Assembly: GCF_905220565.1 (NCBI RefSeq)
Contig: NC_059421.1
Span: 8,143,501 to 8,207,500, forward strand
Direction of reading: 5' to 3'
Source: Melitaea cinxia
Taxonomy: Eukaryota > Arthropoda > Insecta > Lepidoptera > Nymphalidae
Length of the DNA stretch: 64,000 nucleotides
In this document: piece after piece, positions 13,101-28,100 of the stretch
How positions within the stretch are numbered: position 1 is the first letter of the stretch
Layout of the letters: each line of letters opens with the position of its first letter
Notes under the pieces: model-generated
What the model saw: the letters and a program-made list of their open reading frames with translations, nothing else
What the model was told of the DNA's origin: nothing
Database searches by the model: none
Translations under genes and position numbers: made by a program

Positions 13101-16100
13101 ATACTGTTATGCTCTATAGAATCGAATGCTTTATTATAGTCAATAAAACAACAGTAAAATGGTATCCTAAATTCCTTGCTCTTCTCTAAAATTTGTCTTA
13201 CAGTAAATATGTGATCTAGTGTCGAATATCCCGCGCGGAAGCCAGCCTGTTCTTTGGGCTGATTTTCATCCAGAGTTCTTGTTATTCGTCGAAGAATAAT
13301 TTTTGAAAATATTTTGTGGATATTCGACATTAAGCTAATTGGTCTATAATTATTAATGTCCATCTTGTCGCCTTTTTTGTGGATTAAGATAATTGTTGAT
13401 GTGGTCCATTGAGTTGGAATTTCCTCAGTATGTAATATACAATCAAATATGCATTTTAACAATGGCGCGATCTCGATTTTGCAGTTTATAAGTAACTCAT
13501 TATTGATTTCGTCGGGGCCAGGAGCTTTATCCTTCTTTTGTGTTTCGATTGCCTTAATTATTTCTTCTATTAATATAGGTGGTACATTGTTCTTGTTGTT
13601 TAGGTCAGTGTCGCTTATTAGATTTTTGCTGGTGTAAAGATTTTCGTAGTAGTTTGTTGCTATTGATAGTATGTCGTACCTTTTTGTCTTTGTTTTGGAA
13701 AATTGGTCTTTCATGCTAGGTATCCAGTTTGTCTTTTCGGTAAGAAATCTAAGTGCCTTTTTTATACCTCCAGTCTGATTAATATGTTTTTCGAATGTAT
13801 TTAGCTAAATACAATGTGCCAACATAAGAGTATCCTATTTTTAAAGGTCTTTTGCCTATTAGTAACTTTAATAGGTTATGTCTGTCTTATATCATAAGCA
13901 TGCTTGATAACCTCAAATGTAAATTCTTTATTTAATACCTGGATGACCGAGCTTTGCTCTGTATTTTTGTAAATCGTGTTTTTTTTTTTGGAAATTATAT
14001 TTAATATTTTTCGATCTTACTGACATAATAATAAAAATATTAACTGGTTATTTAAATAAAAAAAAACACGAGAACTTGAAAAAAAAGAAAAAAAAATCGG
14101 ACTGGAGACATCTGGACTCGAACCGGAGTCTTTTGGTTTCGGGATCGCCCGATTTCCACCTAAGCTATTATAACCTTGTAAGTAACATGTCACGTGAATA
14201 TATAGGTGTAGCAAAATATGCGCTAGATGTTTTGTGTCAAACACGTGCCAAATAGTTGGCGATCGAAAAGACGTGATTTCAACAATTTTTCGTATACTTT
14301 TGGGGGTATAATGTAATTTAGTTTTACCAAATGGTAATGACATACAAAAAGAAAAACAGGGTCAGACGATGTTTCGCATTGGGATATTTGTAGATGTGAA
14401 ATATTGTTTGCACCTTTGCAGTTGTCCTCCAATACTCCGACACCTAGACTCCATCAACGACTAGCAGTTCGTAATATCGTTTATGACGTTTAGTTATCCT
14501 TTCACCTCTCCATAGAAACCTTGTTTCTACGTGAGTTTTTACCTTTTTTTATCTATACAAGTGGGAGATTTCTGAAGATCTCGTTGTCATAGTTCTACCG
14601 TCATGATCTTACCATACTTGCCTTCTCTTCAGGACACGCTATTAATCCCGTCATGTTGATACCCAGATTGTATCTTTAGTTCGTTTTGTTCGTTTCGTAT
14701 GAATTGCCTAATTAAAATAAAACTCCCGAATGTTTCGCAAGAACCAACGCGGGACCAAAATTTGATTTCCCGGTTCTTTTTGACTAACCAAAGAACCGGG
14801 AAATCCCGGTACCGACAGAACTGGCTCCCAGTTTTTGCTTTTATGATTAGTGTTAGGGTTGTTCTATACACTCAGATCTATCATAATTTTAAGTCGTTGG
14901 CCCTCTGTAATTTGAAGGCGGATATATATTAATATAACCGATATTATGTAGGTCGCAAATTGCCTCAACAATCCACTATCGACAAGTGAAAGTAACTTTC
15001 TTGAGTAATTGTAACTAAGTGGCTATTATCGATGTTATAATGATTATCGTATTTTTAGTTTGAATTTGAAATTTCTTTAATGTATTCATTGTAATACCAA
15101 TCTTAGACTTTGTGAATATTATTCTAAATGTCAGTCCATTAGATGTTTATTAAATTGTTATCATTATTACGATCAGAAGGATATCCTTTTATATAAAAGT
15201 CTAGAAGAAAGTTATAATTCTTTTATAAAAATTACACATATCTACTTAAATTTTGATACTAATTAATATTCTTCACAGTCTAAAAACAACTAAATCGTTG
15301 GTTGTAGAGGTGAAACTACTAGATAATGCTCCTAATAATCTAAATATCATTCACATGTTGTATTCACGTTGTATGTTCAAATTGAATTATAACTCTACTT
15401 TATTTACCGAGTTCCAAAAAAGGAGGTGGATCTCAATTCGATCGTTTTTTTTTGTGTATTTTACCTCAGAACTTGACTGGGTTACCGATTTCGATGATTT
15501 TTTTTTTAAATCGTTGTTAAAGGTGTTGAGTGTCATGTGGTACCATTTCAATTTAATTGAGATCTGACAAGTACTTTTTGAGATAACTCAAAAAGTACTA
15601 TATTATAAAAGTAGTTATAAATCTAATAATGCGTATTTACTGGTTTATTTTTTTGTCGATCTATGTTGCATTATACTGCATTACTTTTCACTGTGTGTAC
15701 CGAATTTGATGATTTTATACTTTAACCGAAAGCTAACGCTTGTCATGGTTCATTGTCAGTTTTATTTAAATTTGATTGAGATCTAATTACTACTTTTTGA
15801 GTAATCTTTGATAACGCCTATTTAATATGCTACTTTTTCGTGTCCCTACGTTGTATTACTTGTCGGTGTAATTGAAGTCGGTTGTTTTAGTTTGCGAGCA
15901 AACAATTATAATTGTAGTATTATTATCTTATAACTTATAATAAACTTCTTCAAACAGTTGTTTTAACGTTATATTTACTGCCTTCAAAATAAATTTAAAA
16001 ACTTAATGAATTCTTCGCTTTTATAATTTTCTGTCGAAATATAAATAAATGTTAACTTTATTACGAGTATATTTTATGTACTTAGAAAATCTGTATCATG

Positions 16101-19100
16101 TACATTGGTATTATCGATTGATAGACCGAGTTTTAAGTAATCGTTTTGTGCCCTCGATGTCGCTGTCAAGGACAGAACCTGTAGTAATTACATGTAAAAA
16201 AATTGATTTATTGTGAAAAATTCATTTTCATATCGAAATATTAGTTGAAACGTTATTTAATAGTAAAGTTGTATCAAAGTAAGTTTTGTTACACGTTTTA
16301 ACTAAAGGATAATGAAATCACGCGTTTCGTCTTACTTCACTTCAGCCTATAGTAGTACGATTTAAAATATGAAATAACTGTTACAAAAATCGTTTCTAGG
16401 TTAAAATTTAGGTCGAGATGCGAACGAGATGTTTATCAAGTCCGGCGGACGAAGATCTGTACGATATAAATATGTTTTTTGTAATATTTTTATATTGAAA
16501 TTCAGTTTGTTTCCTTTTCATTGTGAAGTTTAGTTTATGTAGTATTTATAACGAACAAAATTTAACAAATAATTCTAATTTTAAAATTAATTCTAATTCT
16601 AATTTGTAACCGACTTCAAAAAAGGAGGAGGCTACTTAATTCGACCGTATATAAGTACTAGCTGTGCCCGCGGCTTCGCCCGCGTTGAAATTAGTGTGTC
16701 ACAAAGTTTTCCCGGCAAACTTCAAGTGAAACTCTCATCAAAATCTTAGCCGTTCCGTAAACCTTCCTCTTGCCAATGGTGGAACCCTCTCTCCAATGGT
16801 GAAACCGCATGAAAATCCGTTCAGTAGATTTTGAGCGAATCGATCACATACACTTTTCAGGACTTTGTTTTATAATACACTAACTGTTGCCCACGATTAC
16901 GTCCGCGTGGTTATGCAGATATGCATCACTATTAAGATGTTTAACGCAAACTATTTTTTTTATTTCAGTCACTTGAAATGCTTATCAAACTGAGTAACTT
17001 TTTAAAAGGCACAATTTAGTATAATTTAACAATTATTTTTATAAAACCTCTCTATACACCACTTTTTTCCCACATTCTATTTTCAGGCTGTATATGTTTC
17101 ATACAAACTATCAACACCAATTAAACCCCCTTAGAGGTGGAATATCGTAAAATCCGTTCTTAGCGGACGTCTGCTAACTATAATCTACCTCCCTGGCAAA
17201 TTTTATCTTTGTACAACCTGGATAGATAGACCATCCAGCGGTTTTTGAGTTCTCGTGATGTGTGAGTTAGTGACCTTTCTCTTTTATATATATATATAGA
17301 TTACGATGCATTATTTGGACACCTCGTATCTATAGAGCATACATTTTAAATTTCAAGTCTCTTACTTCAAAAACATAAGACTTTCATACAAACTTCCGAC
17401 CCCCGCTTTATATGCTTTTACGGGTCGATTTTCGTAAAATCAGTTCTTAGCGGATGTCTAAGCCATATATGGAACCTGCCTGCCAAATTTCAAGTTTGTG
17501 GCTGTTATAGTTTCGGAGGTTTCGTGATGAGTGAGTCAACCTATCAACACCCGTTTTAACTACAAAAGTGAGTTGATTTCTAAAGATACATTATTTGGTT
17601 ACCTTTCTACAATCTATAGACCATACATTTTAAATTTCAAGTCTTTTACTTCAAAAACATAGGACTTTCATACAAACTTCCAATCCCTTTTTTTTACGTG
17701 GGGAAAATCCATCATGGATACCGTCCAGCGCGGGGGCGCCAGAGGGTTATGTCAGACTCCTACTGACTAAAAACCACCACGTGTGAGCAGTCATCCGCCT
17801 GGGTGGGGCGAGATGGGGTCGCGCTAGCATTCACCACCTAAACTTCCAACCCCTGTTTTAGCCCCTTAAGGGCCGAGTTTCGTAAAATCAGCTCTTAGCG
17901 GATGTTTACGCCCTATAAGGAACCTACCTGCCAAATTTCAAGTTTGTAGCTGTTATGGTTTCGGAGATTTCGTGATGAGGGAGTCAACCTACCATCTCCC
18001 GTTTTAACCCCAAAAAGGAGTTGATTTCTAAAGATACATTATTTGAACACCTTCTCACCATCTAAAGAGCAAACATTTTAAATTTTAAGTCTCTTACTTC
18101 AAAAACATAGGACTTTCATACAAACTTCCAACCCCCGTTTTATCCCCTTAGGGGTTGAGTTTCGTAAAATTAGTTCTTAACGGATGTCTACGCCCTATAA
18201 GAAACCTACCTGCTAAATTTCAAGTTTGTAGCTGTTATAGTTTCGGAGATTTCGTGATGAGTGAGTCAATCTACCATCCCCCGTTTTAACCCCAAAAAGG
18301 AGTTGATTTCTAAAGAAACATTATTTGGACACCTTCTCACCATCTATAGAGCATAAATTTTAAATTTCAAGTCTCTTACTTCAAAAACATAGGACTTTCA
18401 TACAAACTTCCAACCCCCGTTTTATCCCCTTAAGGGTCGAATTTCGTAAAATTCGTTCTCATCGAATGTTTACACCCTATAAGGAACCTACTTACCAAAT
18501 TTCAAGTTTGTAGCTGTTATAGTTTCGGAGATTTCGTGATGAGTGAGTAAACCTACCATCCCCCGTTTTAACCCCAAAAGGGAGTTGATTTCTAAAGATT
18601 CATTATTTGGACACCTTCTCATCATCTATAAGGTGTACATTTTAAATTTCAAGTCTCTTACTTCAAAAACATGAGACTTTCACACAAACTTCCCACCCCC
18701 GTTTTACCCCCTCAAGGGTCGAATTTCGTAAAATTCGTTCTTAACGGATGTCTACGCCCTATAAGAAGCCTTTCTGCCAAATTTCAAGTTTGTAACTGTT
18801 ATAGTTTCGGAGATTTCGTGATCAGTGAGCCAACCTACTATCCCCCGTTTTAACCCCAAAAAGGGGTTGATTTCTAAAGATACATTATTTGGACACCTTT
18901 TCACCATCTATAGAGCATACATTTTAAATTTCAACTCTTACTACAAAAACGTAGGACTTTCATACAAACTTCCAACCCCCGTTTTACCCCTTTAGGGGTC
19001 GAGTTTCGTAAAATCCGTTCTTAGCGGATCTCTATGTCCTATAATGAGTCTACTTGCCAAATTTCAAATTTGTAGGTGTTATAGCTTCGGAGATTTCGTG

Positions 19101-22100
19101 ATGAGTGAGTGACCTTTCGCTTTTATATATATTATTACTAGCTGTGCCCGCGGCTTCGCCCGCGTTGAAATTAGTGTGTCACAAAGTTTTCCCGGCAAAC
19201 TGCCAGTGAAACTCTCATCAAAATCAGCTTAGCCGTTTCGTAGACCTTCCTCTTGCTAATGGTGGAACCCTCTCTCCAATGGTGAAACCGCATGAAAATC
19301 CGTTCAGTAGATTTTGAGCGAATCGATCACATACACTTTTGGGGACTTTGTTTTATAATACACCAACTGTTGCCCGCGAGTACGTCCGCGGGGTTATGAA
19401 GATATGCATTACTATTAAGATGTTTAACGCAAATTATTTTTTATTTCAGTCACTTGAAATGCTTATCAAACTGAGTAACTTTTTAAAAGGCACAATTTAG
19501 TAGTTATTTTTATAAAACCTCTCTATACACCACATTTTTGGTTTTATTTTCAGGCTGTATATGTTTCATACAAACTATCAACCGCAATGAAACCCCCTTA
19601 GCGGTGGAATATCGTAAAATCCGTTCTTAGCGGACGTCTGCTAACTATAATCTACCCCCCTGCCAAATTTTATCTTTTTTCAACCTAGATGGATAGACCA
19701 TCCAGCGATTTTTAAGTTCTCGTGATGAGTGAGTCAGTGACCCTTTTCTTTTATATACATAGATTACGATGCATTATTTGGACACCTCCTCACCATATAT
19801 AGAGCATACATTTTAAATTTCAAGTCTATTACTTCAAAAACATAGGACTTTTTAAACAAACTTCCAAACCCCGTTTTATCCCCGCTAAGGGTGGAGTTTC
19901 GTAAAATCCGTTTTTAGCGAATATCTACGCCCTATAAGGAATCTACCTGCCAAATTTCAAATTTATAGCTATTACAGTTTCGGAGATTTCGTGATGAGTG
20001 AGTCAATCTACCATCCCCCGTTTTAACCCCAAAAGAAAGTTGCTTTCTAAAGATAAATTATTTGGACACCTTCTCATCATCTATAGAGCATATATTTTAA
20101 ATCTCAAGTCTCTTACTTCAAAAACATGGGACCTTCACACAAACTTCCAACCCCCGTTTTAGGGGTCGAATTTCGTAAAATCAGTTCTTAACGAATGTCT
20201 ACGCCCTATAAGGAACCTACCTGCTAAATTTCAAATTTGTAGCTGTTATAGTTCCGGAGATTTCGTGATGAGTGAGTCAATCTACCATCCCCCGTTTTAA
20301 CCCCAAAAGGAAGTTGCTTTCTAAAGATACATTATTTAGACACCTTCTCATCATCTATAAAGCATACATTTTAAATTTCAAGTCTCTTACTTCAAAAACA
20401 TGGGACTTTCACACAAACTTCCAACCCCCGTTTTACCCCCTTAGGGGTCGAATTTCGTAAAATCTGTTCTTAGCGAATGTTTACACCCTGTAAAGAGCCT
20501 CCCTGCCAAATTTCAAGTTTGTAGGTGTTATAGTTTCGGAGATTTCGTGATGAGTGAGTCAACCTACCATCCCCCGATTCAACCCCAAAAGGGAGTTGAT
20601 TTCTAAAGATATATTATTTGGACACCTTCTCATCATCTGTAGAGCATACATTTTAAATCTCAAGTCTCTTACTTCAAAAACATGGAACTTTCACACAAAA
20701 TTCCAACCCCCGTTTTACCCCCTTAGGGGTCGAATTTCGTAAAATCAGTTCTTAGCGAATGTTTACACCCTGTAAGGAGCCTCCCTGCCAAATTTCAAGT
20801 TTGTAGGTGTTATAGTTTCGGAGATTTCGTGATGAGTAAGTCAACCTACCATCCCCCGATTCAACCCCAAAAGGGAGGTAATTTCTAAAGATATATTATT
20901 TAGACACCTTCTCATCATCTATAGAGTATACATTTTAAATTTCAAGTCTCTTACTTTAAAAACATAGGACTTTCATACAAACTTGCAACCCCCATTTCAC
21001 CCCCTTAGGGGTCGAGTTTCGTAAAATCCGTTCTTATCGGATGTCTACGTCCTATAAAGAGCCTATCTGCTAAATTTCAAGTTTGTAGGTGTTATAGTTT
21101 CGGAGATTTCGTGATGAGTGAGTGACCTTTCGCTTTTATATATTTTATAGATTATAGATTATAGATATAGATTATAGATATATTTTTTATTTTATTTTTT
21201 GTATATTCGGGGATAGCTCCGTCGTTTATGAACCGATTTTGATAATTCTTTTTTTGTTGGAAAGGAGATATCCCTAGTTTGGTACCATAATAAGGAAACC
21301 AGGATCTGATGATGGGATCTCAGAGAAATCGAGGGAAACTCTCGAAAATCCGCATAACTTTTTACTGGGTGTACCGATTTTGATAATTTTTAATTTAATC
21401 GAAAGCCGATGTTTATTATGTGGTTACATTTAAATTTCATCGAGATCTGATTATAACTTTTGGAGTAATCTTTGATAATGCGTATTTACTTGACTATTTT
21501 TTCGTCTACCTACGTTGTATTACTTGTTGATATATTTGAAGTCGGTTGTTTTTTTTCGTTTGCTTGCAAACACAATTATTGTCAGAAAACACATTTAATT
21601 CGCATAGTATAGCTTTCAGTTAGTTATTAAAAACCGTAATTCTTTCTTACTACTTATTTGAACTTTTGTTCTATTTTTAATCGTTTTCCAAAAAAGGAGG
21701 AGGTTCTCAATTCGATTGTATTTTTTTATGTGTGTTATAGCTCAAAACTTTTGACTGGGTGGACTAATTTTGATGGTTTTTGTTTTAATCGAAAGGTGGC
21801 ACATGTCGTGTGGTCCCTTTTAAATTTAATTGACATCTAACTAGTACTTTTTAATTTATATGTAATAATGCGTATTTACTTCATTTTTTTTCATCCACCA
21901 ACGTTGTATAATCCCTCATAACTTTTCACTGGTTATACCAATTTTGATGATTCTCGTTTTAATCAGGAGCTGATGCTTGTCTTGTTAGTCTATTTAAATT
22001 TGAGCGAGATCTAATTACAATTTTTTGATTAATTTTTGATAACGCGCATTTAATTGACTATTTTCGTTTATTTGCATTGTATTATTTGTCGATGTAATTG

Positions 22101-25100
22101 AACCTTTTTTTTTTTGTTTGCGAGCAAACAATAATTTTTTTACTTTTTTTGGATATCGTTTAACTCTTTGTACATCTGCGTGGTATTTTGGCACTAGTCA
22201 AGAGTGGTGCTAAGACATATCCGGTTACTAGTTGGCATTAATATTTTATTTAGTTTTTATTTATTTTGTTAAGATTTTTATATAAGTATCTTCACTCTTA
22301 AAAGTGTTTGAACAATCGCCTCAACTTTATCATATAAAGTAGCATAAATTGTAGATTTATATCCAACTAGCTACGCCACGCGGTTGATGCGTACACAACA
22401 CACACACGCTTAAGGTTTTTATGACGTTAAGTTTCAACTAGTCAAATGTTCGAAACTAAAAATGGTAGTTCGACGTTGTACAGCCTGTCTCAATTCTAGA
22501 TAATTAAATAAAGGTTCTGATAGCGTCTTTAAAAATACGTTTACAAAACGTTTTAACATTAAAACTGTGTAATTAAAATTACTATGTATCGTTTTTATAA
22601 TTGTATTCGTACGTGTTTTAATGGTTTACGAGCGAAGTTCAGCGAACCTTTGACTTTGTGACGATAATATACTTAGTATTTAAATATTGTCGTTATTAAG
22701 AGAATCTCGCTTAGTAATAGCTATATTTGTGTTTATTATTTAATAAATTGTGTGTCTTAATATATCAAATGTAGATGATGGAAGTAAATAATATACTACC
22801 TAGTACGAAGATTTCATATGTTCACGTAATGTATGTGCGTAGACTCATGCGTGATGTTTGGCGTGATGTAGAAGCCTAACCTTAATAGGATACTTGTATT
22901 TGTGCAAATATTTATTTTCGGTTTGGATACCTGCCCTTGTGGGTCTCCCCACCGTGTCTCAGACAGCACGTTAAGCCGTCGGTTCCGTTCATAAATACCT
23001 GATAGCGATCGTTACTCATAGTAGGGAACATATCCCACAGAAGAGCAGCGTGGTGGATTGAGCTCCAATGCTTCTTCTACATAGAGAAAGAGGCCTATGC
23101 CCAGCAAGCAAGGAAACGAGATTTAGGGTGATAATTTATGTTGTATATGGGAATAAGATGTCGATTTACGTTTACTGTCCCACTATGAAACGTGTGATGA
23201 TTTCAAAGCAAATAAGTGTTATTTTCTTAATAGTTTCGATTATATTAATTGTATTTGTTTACTGACATAAAAAAAAACAACTTCAATTACATCGACAAGA
23301 AGGCAATAGCAACGTAGTTACACGAAAAAATAGTGTCATCATCATCATCATCATTACAGCCTATACAGTCCACTGCTGGACATAGGCCTCCACAAGTTTA
23401 CGTCAAAAATAACGTGAACTTGTGTGTTTTGCCCATAGTCACCACGCTGGGCAGGCGGGTTGGTGACCGCAGGGCTGACTTTCTCGCACCGAAGACGCTG
23501 CTGCCCGTCTTCGGCCTGTGTATTTTAAAGCCAGCAGTTGGATGGTTATCCCGCCATCGGTCGGCTTTTTAAGTTCCAAGGTGGTAGTGGAACTGTGTTA
23601 TCCCTTAGTCGCCTCTTACGACACCCACGGGAAGAGAGGGGGTGGCTATATTCTTTAGTACCGTAGCCACACAGTACAGTACAGTTACACGAAAAAATAG
23701 TGTAACACAAAATATTAAACACGCATTATTAGAGATTTTACCTCAAAAAAGTGCACTACAAATGTCAATCAAATTTAAATGGAAGCACATGATAATCATC
23801 AGCTTCCGAAAAAAAAAAGAATTATCGAAATCGGTCACCTAGTCAGCCTAATGTTCTCAGGTAACTTACAAAAAAATACAATCGAATCGAGAACATCTCT
23901 AAAAATAGGCTTGAGGGCAATATCCGGGAAAATCCTAAGGCTTTATGGCGGCATGTAAAAGACAAACGCAAAGGAAACTCCACCATACCAGCCACAATTT
24001 TTATAAATCAGTGCAGCACCAACCCAGGCCCTGACATCGCTAAACTTTTCGCTAATCATTTTTCTTCCATGTATACACGCGATACTGGTAGCATTCAGTT
24101 ATCGAACGTACCTTGTAGCGGACAGTCGTTGGGCTGCCTCAGTAAATCTAAAGAGAATATCCTTGCAAATATAAAGAAATTAGATATATATAAGGAGACA
24201 GCTCCGGACGGAATTCCCCCGGTTTTTATTAAGGAATGTGGTTCTGCTATGGCTCTTCCACTATGCCTTATCTTTAATAACTCACTGCGTGTTAGTAAAT
24301 TTCCCTCGATTTGGAAAAAAGCTCACGTAGTGCCAATCCATAAAAAAGGTAACGGGAGTAACATCTCAAATTATAGACTTATATCGATTTTATCGAGCCT
24401 GTCAAAGTTGTTTGAATCTTTGGTTTGCCCGTTGATAACATGTCATGTCGAAGCTAGCCTCAATGATGCTCAGCATGGTTTCCGAAAAGGTCGTTCCACC
24501 GAGACAAATCTTATTTCATTCACATCTCGCCTGTTACGTGAAATTGATGCGGGCTTGCAGGTGGATGTAATATATACTGATTTTACGAGCGCATTTGACA
24601 AAGTCAGTCACACTATATTGCTGTCGAAATTTGAGGGTTGTGGCATTTTCGGTCCGCTGCTTGCATGGTTTGCCTCTTATTTGGAGAGAAGGTCTTAACT
24701 AGCGACAGTCGGTGGTCACGAGTCACAAATATATTACGCCGAGTCAGGTATACATCAAGGTACACACCTGGGACCCATACTTTTCTCGTTATTTATTAAC
24801 GATATCTCTCCTCGTCATCAAACATAGCACCATATCGCTTCTCGCAGATGATTTAAAAATATATAGAAATGTTTCATCCCATATAGACTCAGCACTTCTT
24901 CAGAGCGATTTTATCAATTTGAGTACGTGGTGCCTTACTAATAGAATGATATTGAATCCTGAAACGTGCTTCCACATTAAGTTTAAGAGATAGAAAGTAC
25001 CATACTCTTCTAGTTACAAGTTGGGGCCCTCAAGACTAAAAGAAGTTAACTAAATTGGAGATCTCGGCATCACGTAAGACTCTAAGCTCCGCTATAGCTC

Positions 25101-28100
25101 TCATGTTGACGACATCGTAAGGAAGTCTGCGCAAACTTTGGGATTCATTAAGCGCAACAGCAAAGGTTTTCATTATAGGATCAAAATACTACTTTTTAAC
25201 AGCATGGTGTGAAGTTGTCTGGATTATGCCAGCTCAATTTGGAACCTCTCTTACTTGGTACACTCGCAAAGAATTGAGAATATCTAGAGATCCTACACTC
25301 GACATCTTGCGTGTACGTGCAGCGATATCTCTCACAGGAACACTTAGAACCAGCGCCTAGCCTTCTTTAAAATGCCTGAACTTAGGACTCAAAAAACAGT
25401 CCATGACCTCCTCCTTTTCCACACACTGGTTAACGGGCGGACCGGCTGTTGCGACTTGCTGTTGCATTTTTCTGTCAATGTTCCGTTCAACTTGCCTCGT
25501 TGTCCAGTTAGTTACTAGGCTTATTCGTGGCCCCTTCTCCAGAACTAATTTGGGCACACAAACTTCGATTACAAGAATGTGTAATCAGTATAACGTAGTA
25601 TGCGGCGCCATCACCGAAATCGACATTTTTCACGACACATTTAACTGTTACAAAACTAAAAATTACAACATTAAACCTTAGATTAATATTTTATCTCAGG
25701 CTCAATTCGGTCCAATTGGTATTTCCGTGTTTATTATTGTTATTTTGGCGTTTGTTTGTTCTATTGTTTGAATTATTTTGCATTTATTTGTTCATTTACA
25801 TTTAATCAATTGTTAAAAAATATTCAAATTCTAATCAATTGTTCAAAATTATTTATTCTTAAAAATATATTAATCAATTGTTTCAATACTAATCAAAATT
25901 TTATTCAATTGTTCAGAATTATTAATTATTAAAAAAATATTTAAAAAATAATATAATAATTATTTGACTGTTAACTTTGAATGTTATCATGTGTGTACTG
26001 CTGGTGTCTTATTTAAATAAATAAACCTCTTCCTTTTTTAAAGTCGGTTAAAAAAGGATTTGGACCATTTTGCTATTTTCGAATTTTCATTTTTAATATT
26101 TAATTACATGGATCTTACAAGAAACGTTAATTATTTGTCTATTTTTAGATTATTTCAAAAAATAAAAAAATACATACTTTTAATCTGACAAATTATTAAT
26201 AATATATTTTTTTTCTTTTCTTTCAGTTAACCTCAACGGCGCTTCAAAAGTGGACATATCACATTTCGACTTGCTCAAAGTACTCGGCACTGGAGGTGAG
26301 TACTTTTGAAATTGTAGAACAACTGTACATTTATGATTGCCTGGTATCGTTAAATGTTGTGATATGTATAAAATTGGACAATTGGATACAGAATCACGAA
26401 TTATAAGAATAACTCTATAATATTTCACTTTTTTGTGATCAATATTTTTCATAACTTTAATTATATTTTAACTATTATTATCTGACGTTATAACTGTCAT
26501 AGTGATTAATTACGCATATATTGGTTCCAATGACATTGCCCTGTGTCAGACAGACAAACGAACTGCTATAATAGGGTCGAAGTCTCGTTGATAATTTTAA
26601 GTAGGAACTCAATTATTGTGTTTGCTCGCAAATTGAAAAAACCGACTTAAGCTTACATCGACTCTCGTAATTTAACGTTGCTAGTTAAAAAAATACTTAA
26701 ATACGCATTGATTTCGGATAACTCGAAAAGTACTTGTTAGATCACAATTAAATTGAAATAAAGGACAACCCGACAAGTACCAGCTTTCTTAAAAAAAATC
26801 GGGACACCCTGTAAAAATTATGAAATAAATATTTACAGTCGAATTGAATACTTCCTCGTTTCTTTGAAATCGTTTAAAAGAGCTTTTGATAAAATAAGAT
26901 ATTTCCATTTTAATTGTGACATCAATTAGTAATTAAACACAATACAAATCTAACACTAGCAAAGATAATTTTGTAAGGCTCTTTCAAACACCTGTTTGTT
27001 AAGTACGCTAGTTAAGTTACAATGTATATTGCGCGCGCGCAGATGTCGTGTCAATGACCTACCACGTGGCGATTGTCTACCGAGGATGTCCGGGGTATGG
27101 GGGGATTTTTTTTTGAGTGTTTTATTTTTATCTGCGGCGATGATAGCTTGATTTTTTATCTCTTATTTAAAAAGGGGCTTTAAATGTTATAAAATGGTTA
27201 ATTTCTCTCATAGTCTTCAAATTGGGTAACGTGGAAACCCACGTGGAAATTAAGTTATAGAAGATTTAAAAAGTAGTAAAATTTTCAATTAATGAACATC
27301 AAGTTGCTTACGTTTAGTATTTATTTTTGAAAGAAAATATTCTTTACAATTTTTTTAATAATTTGTCATAATTATTTGAGTAAAATCCTTATTCGTTAGT
27401 TTTAGTTCTGTGAATTAATTTCATAATTAGAAAGTTGATATTTTGTCATTTAAATATAAATAGTTATCTTACGCTGAGGCAATTGATTAAATTTAACGTA
27501 TTGCAAATAATATAATATGCTCTCAATATATTTTTATCGCAAGAATTGTGTAGCTAACCGAGCTTCCGAGTAAACTTTGTCCGAGAAACCAAGGAAGTGG
27601 TCACGTTGCGTAACACGATCCTTACTTGTTACAATTTATTTAACTTTAGAAAAAGTATACTTAAGATTTTTATTTATTAAATTTTCTACTGAAAATATAT
27701 TATTTATTTTTTATGAGCTTTTTGTTGTAACTAATTTAGACCAATGCGTTCCCTTGTTTCTTTTAGCCTTTATAATTCGTTGGTGATGTTATATAGCATA
27801 TGATGTGAATAAATAAACAGGCTTGATAAGGTGTTGAACATGGGGTCGTTCATTAATCGTGATGTTTTTTTTAGTAACATTCTAACCACCTTGGTAATAA
27901 TAATGGTCTAATCCCCCCCCCCCCCTCTATACCTAGAAATGACGTATTTTTTCGTGCAATGTATATTAAAATTTAAAAATATATGGTCCTTAAAAACAGG
28001 TATAACCTGATTAAATTTTGCAAATTAAGCAGCGTGTTACAATTTCCAGACAAACATCAAAGGTGTTTTGGTTTAGAAATCGCTCGTTCACCTAAAAATA

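Larger units (their letters stand above)
23252..26055 (-). repeat. D-family element split by two later insertions
   Basis: Minus-strand D sequence occurs in three pieces. They are 23252-23336 ('ACAACTTCAATTACATCG'), 23683-23900 (ending 'ATCGAATCGAGAAC') and about 26027-26055 ('CTCTTCC' then 'AAGTCGGTTA', the D end). Between them sit a family B retroposon (23337-23682) and a jockey-type LINE relic (23901-26026). D is therefore the oldest layer of the nest. The middle D piece ends and the right piece resumes at the same point of the D consensus (GAGAAC/CTC). Confidence 0.75.
4129..26226 (+). other. Intron 1 (about 22.1 kb)
   Basis: Bounded by a GT at 4129 and a pyrimidine-rich acceptor ending TTTCAG at 26226; phase 1. 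Outside the repeats listed separately, these stretches are AT-rich and I see no gene, RNA or clear repeat in them: 4129-4540, 5965-6370, 6665-7050, 8520-9600, 9777-10880, 11031-11985, 13828-14100, 14177-15395, 15913-16605 and 22131-22890. The stretch 14500-14950 contains a short inverted match around AACCGGGAAAT but no coding motif. All larger coding-like blocks in this intron belong to retrotransposons. Confidence 0.8.

Noticed and set aside
27029..27040. (GC)n run as Z-DNA or regulatory element
   Set aside because: Only about five to six GC units with no associated motif. Noted as simple sequence only.
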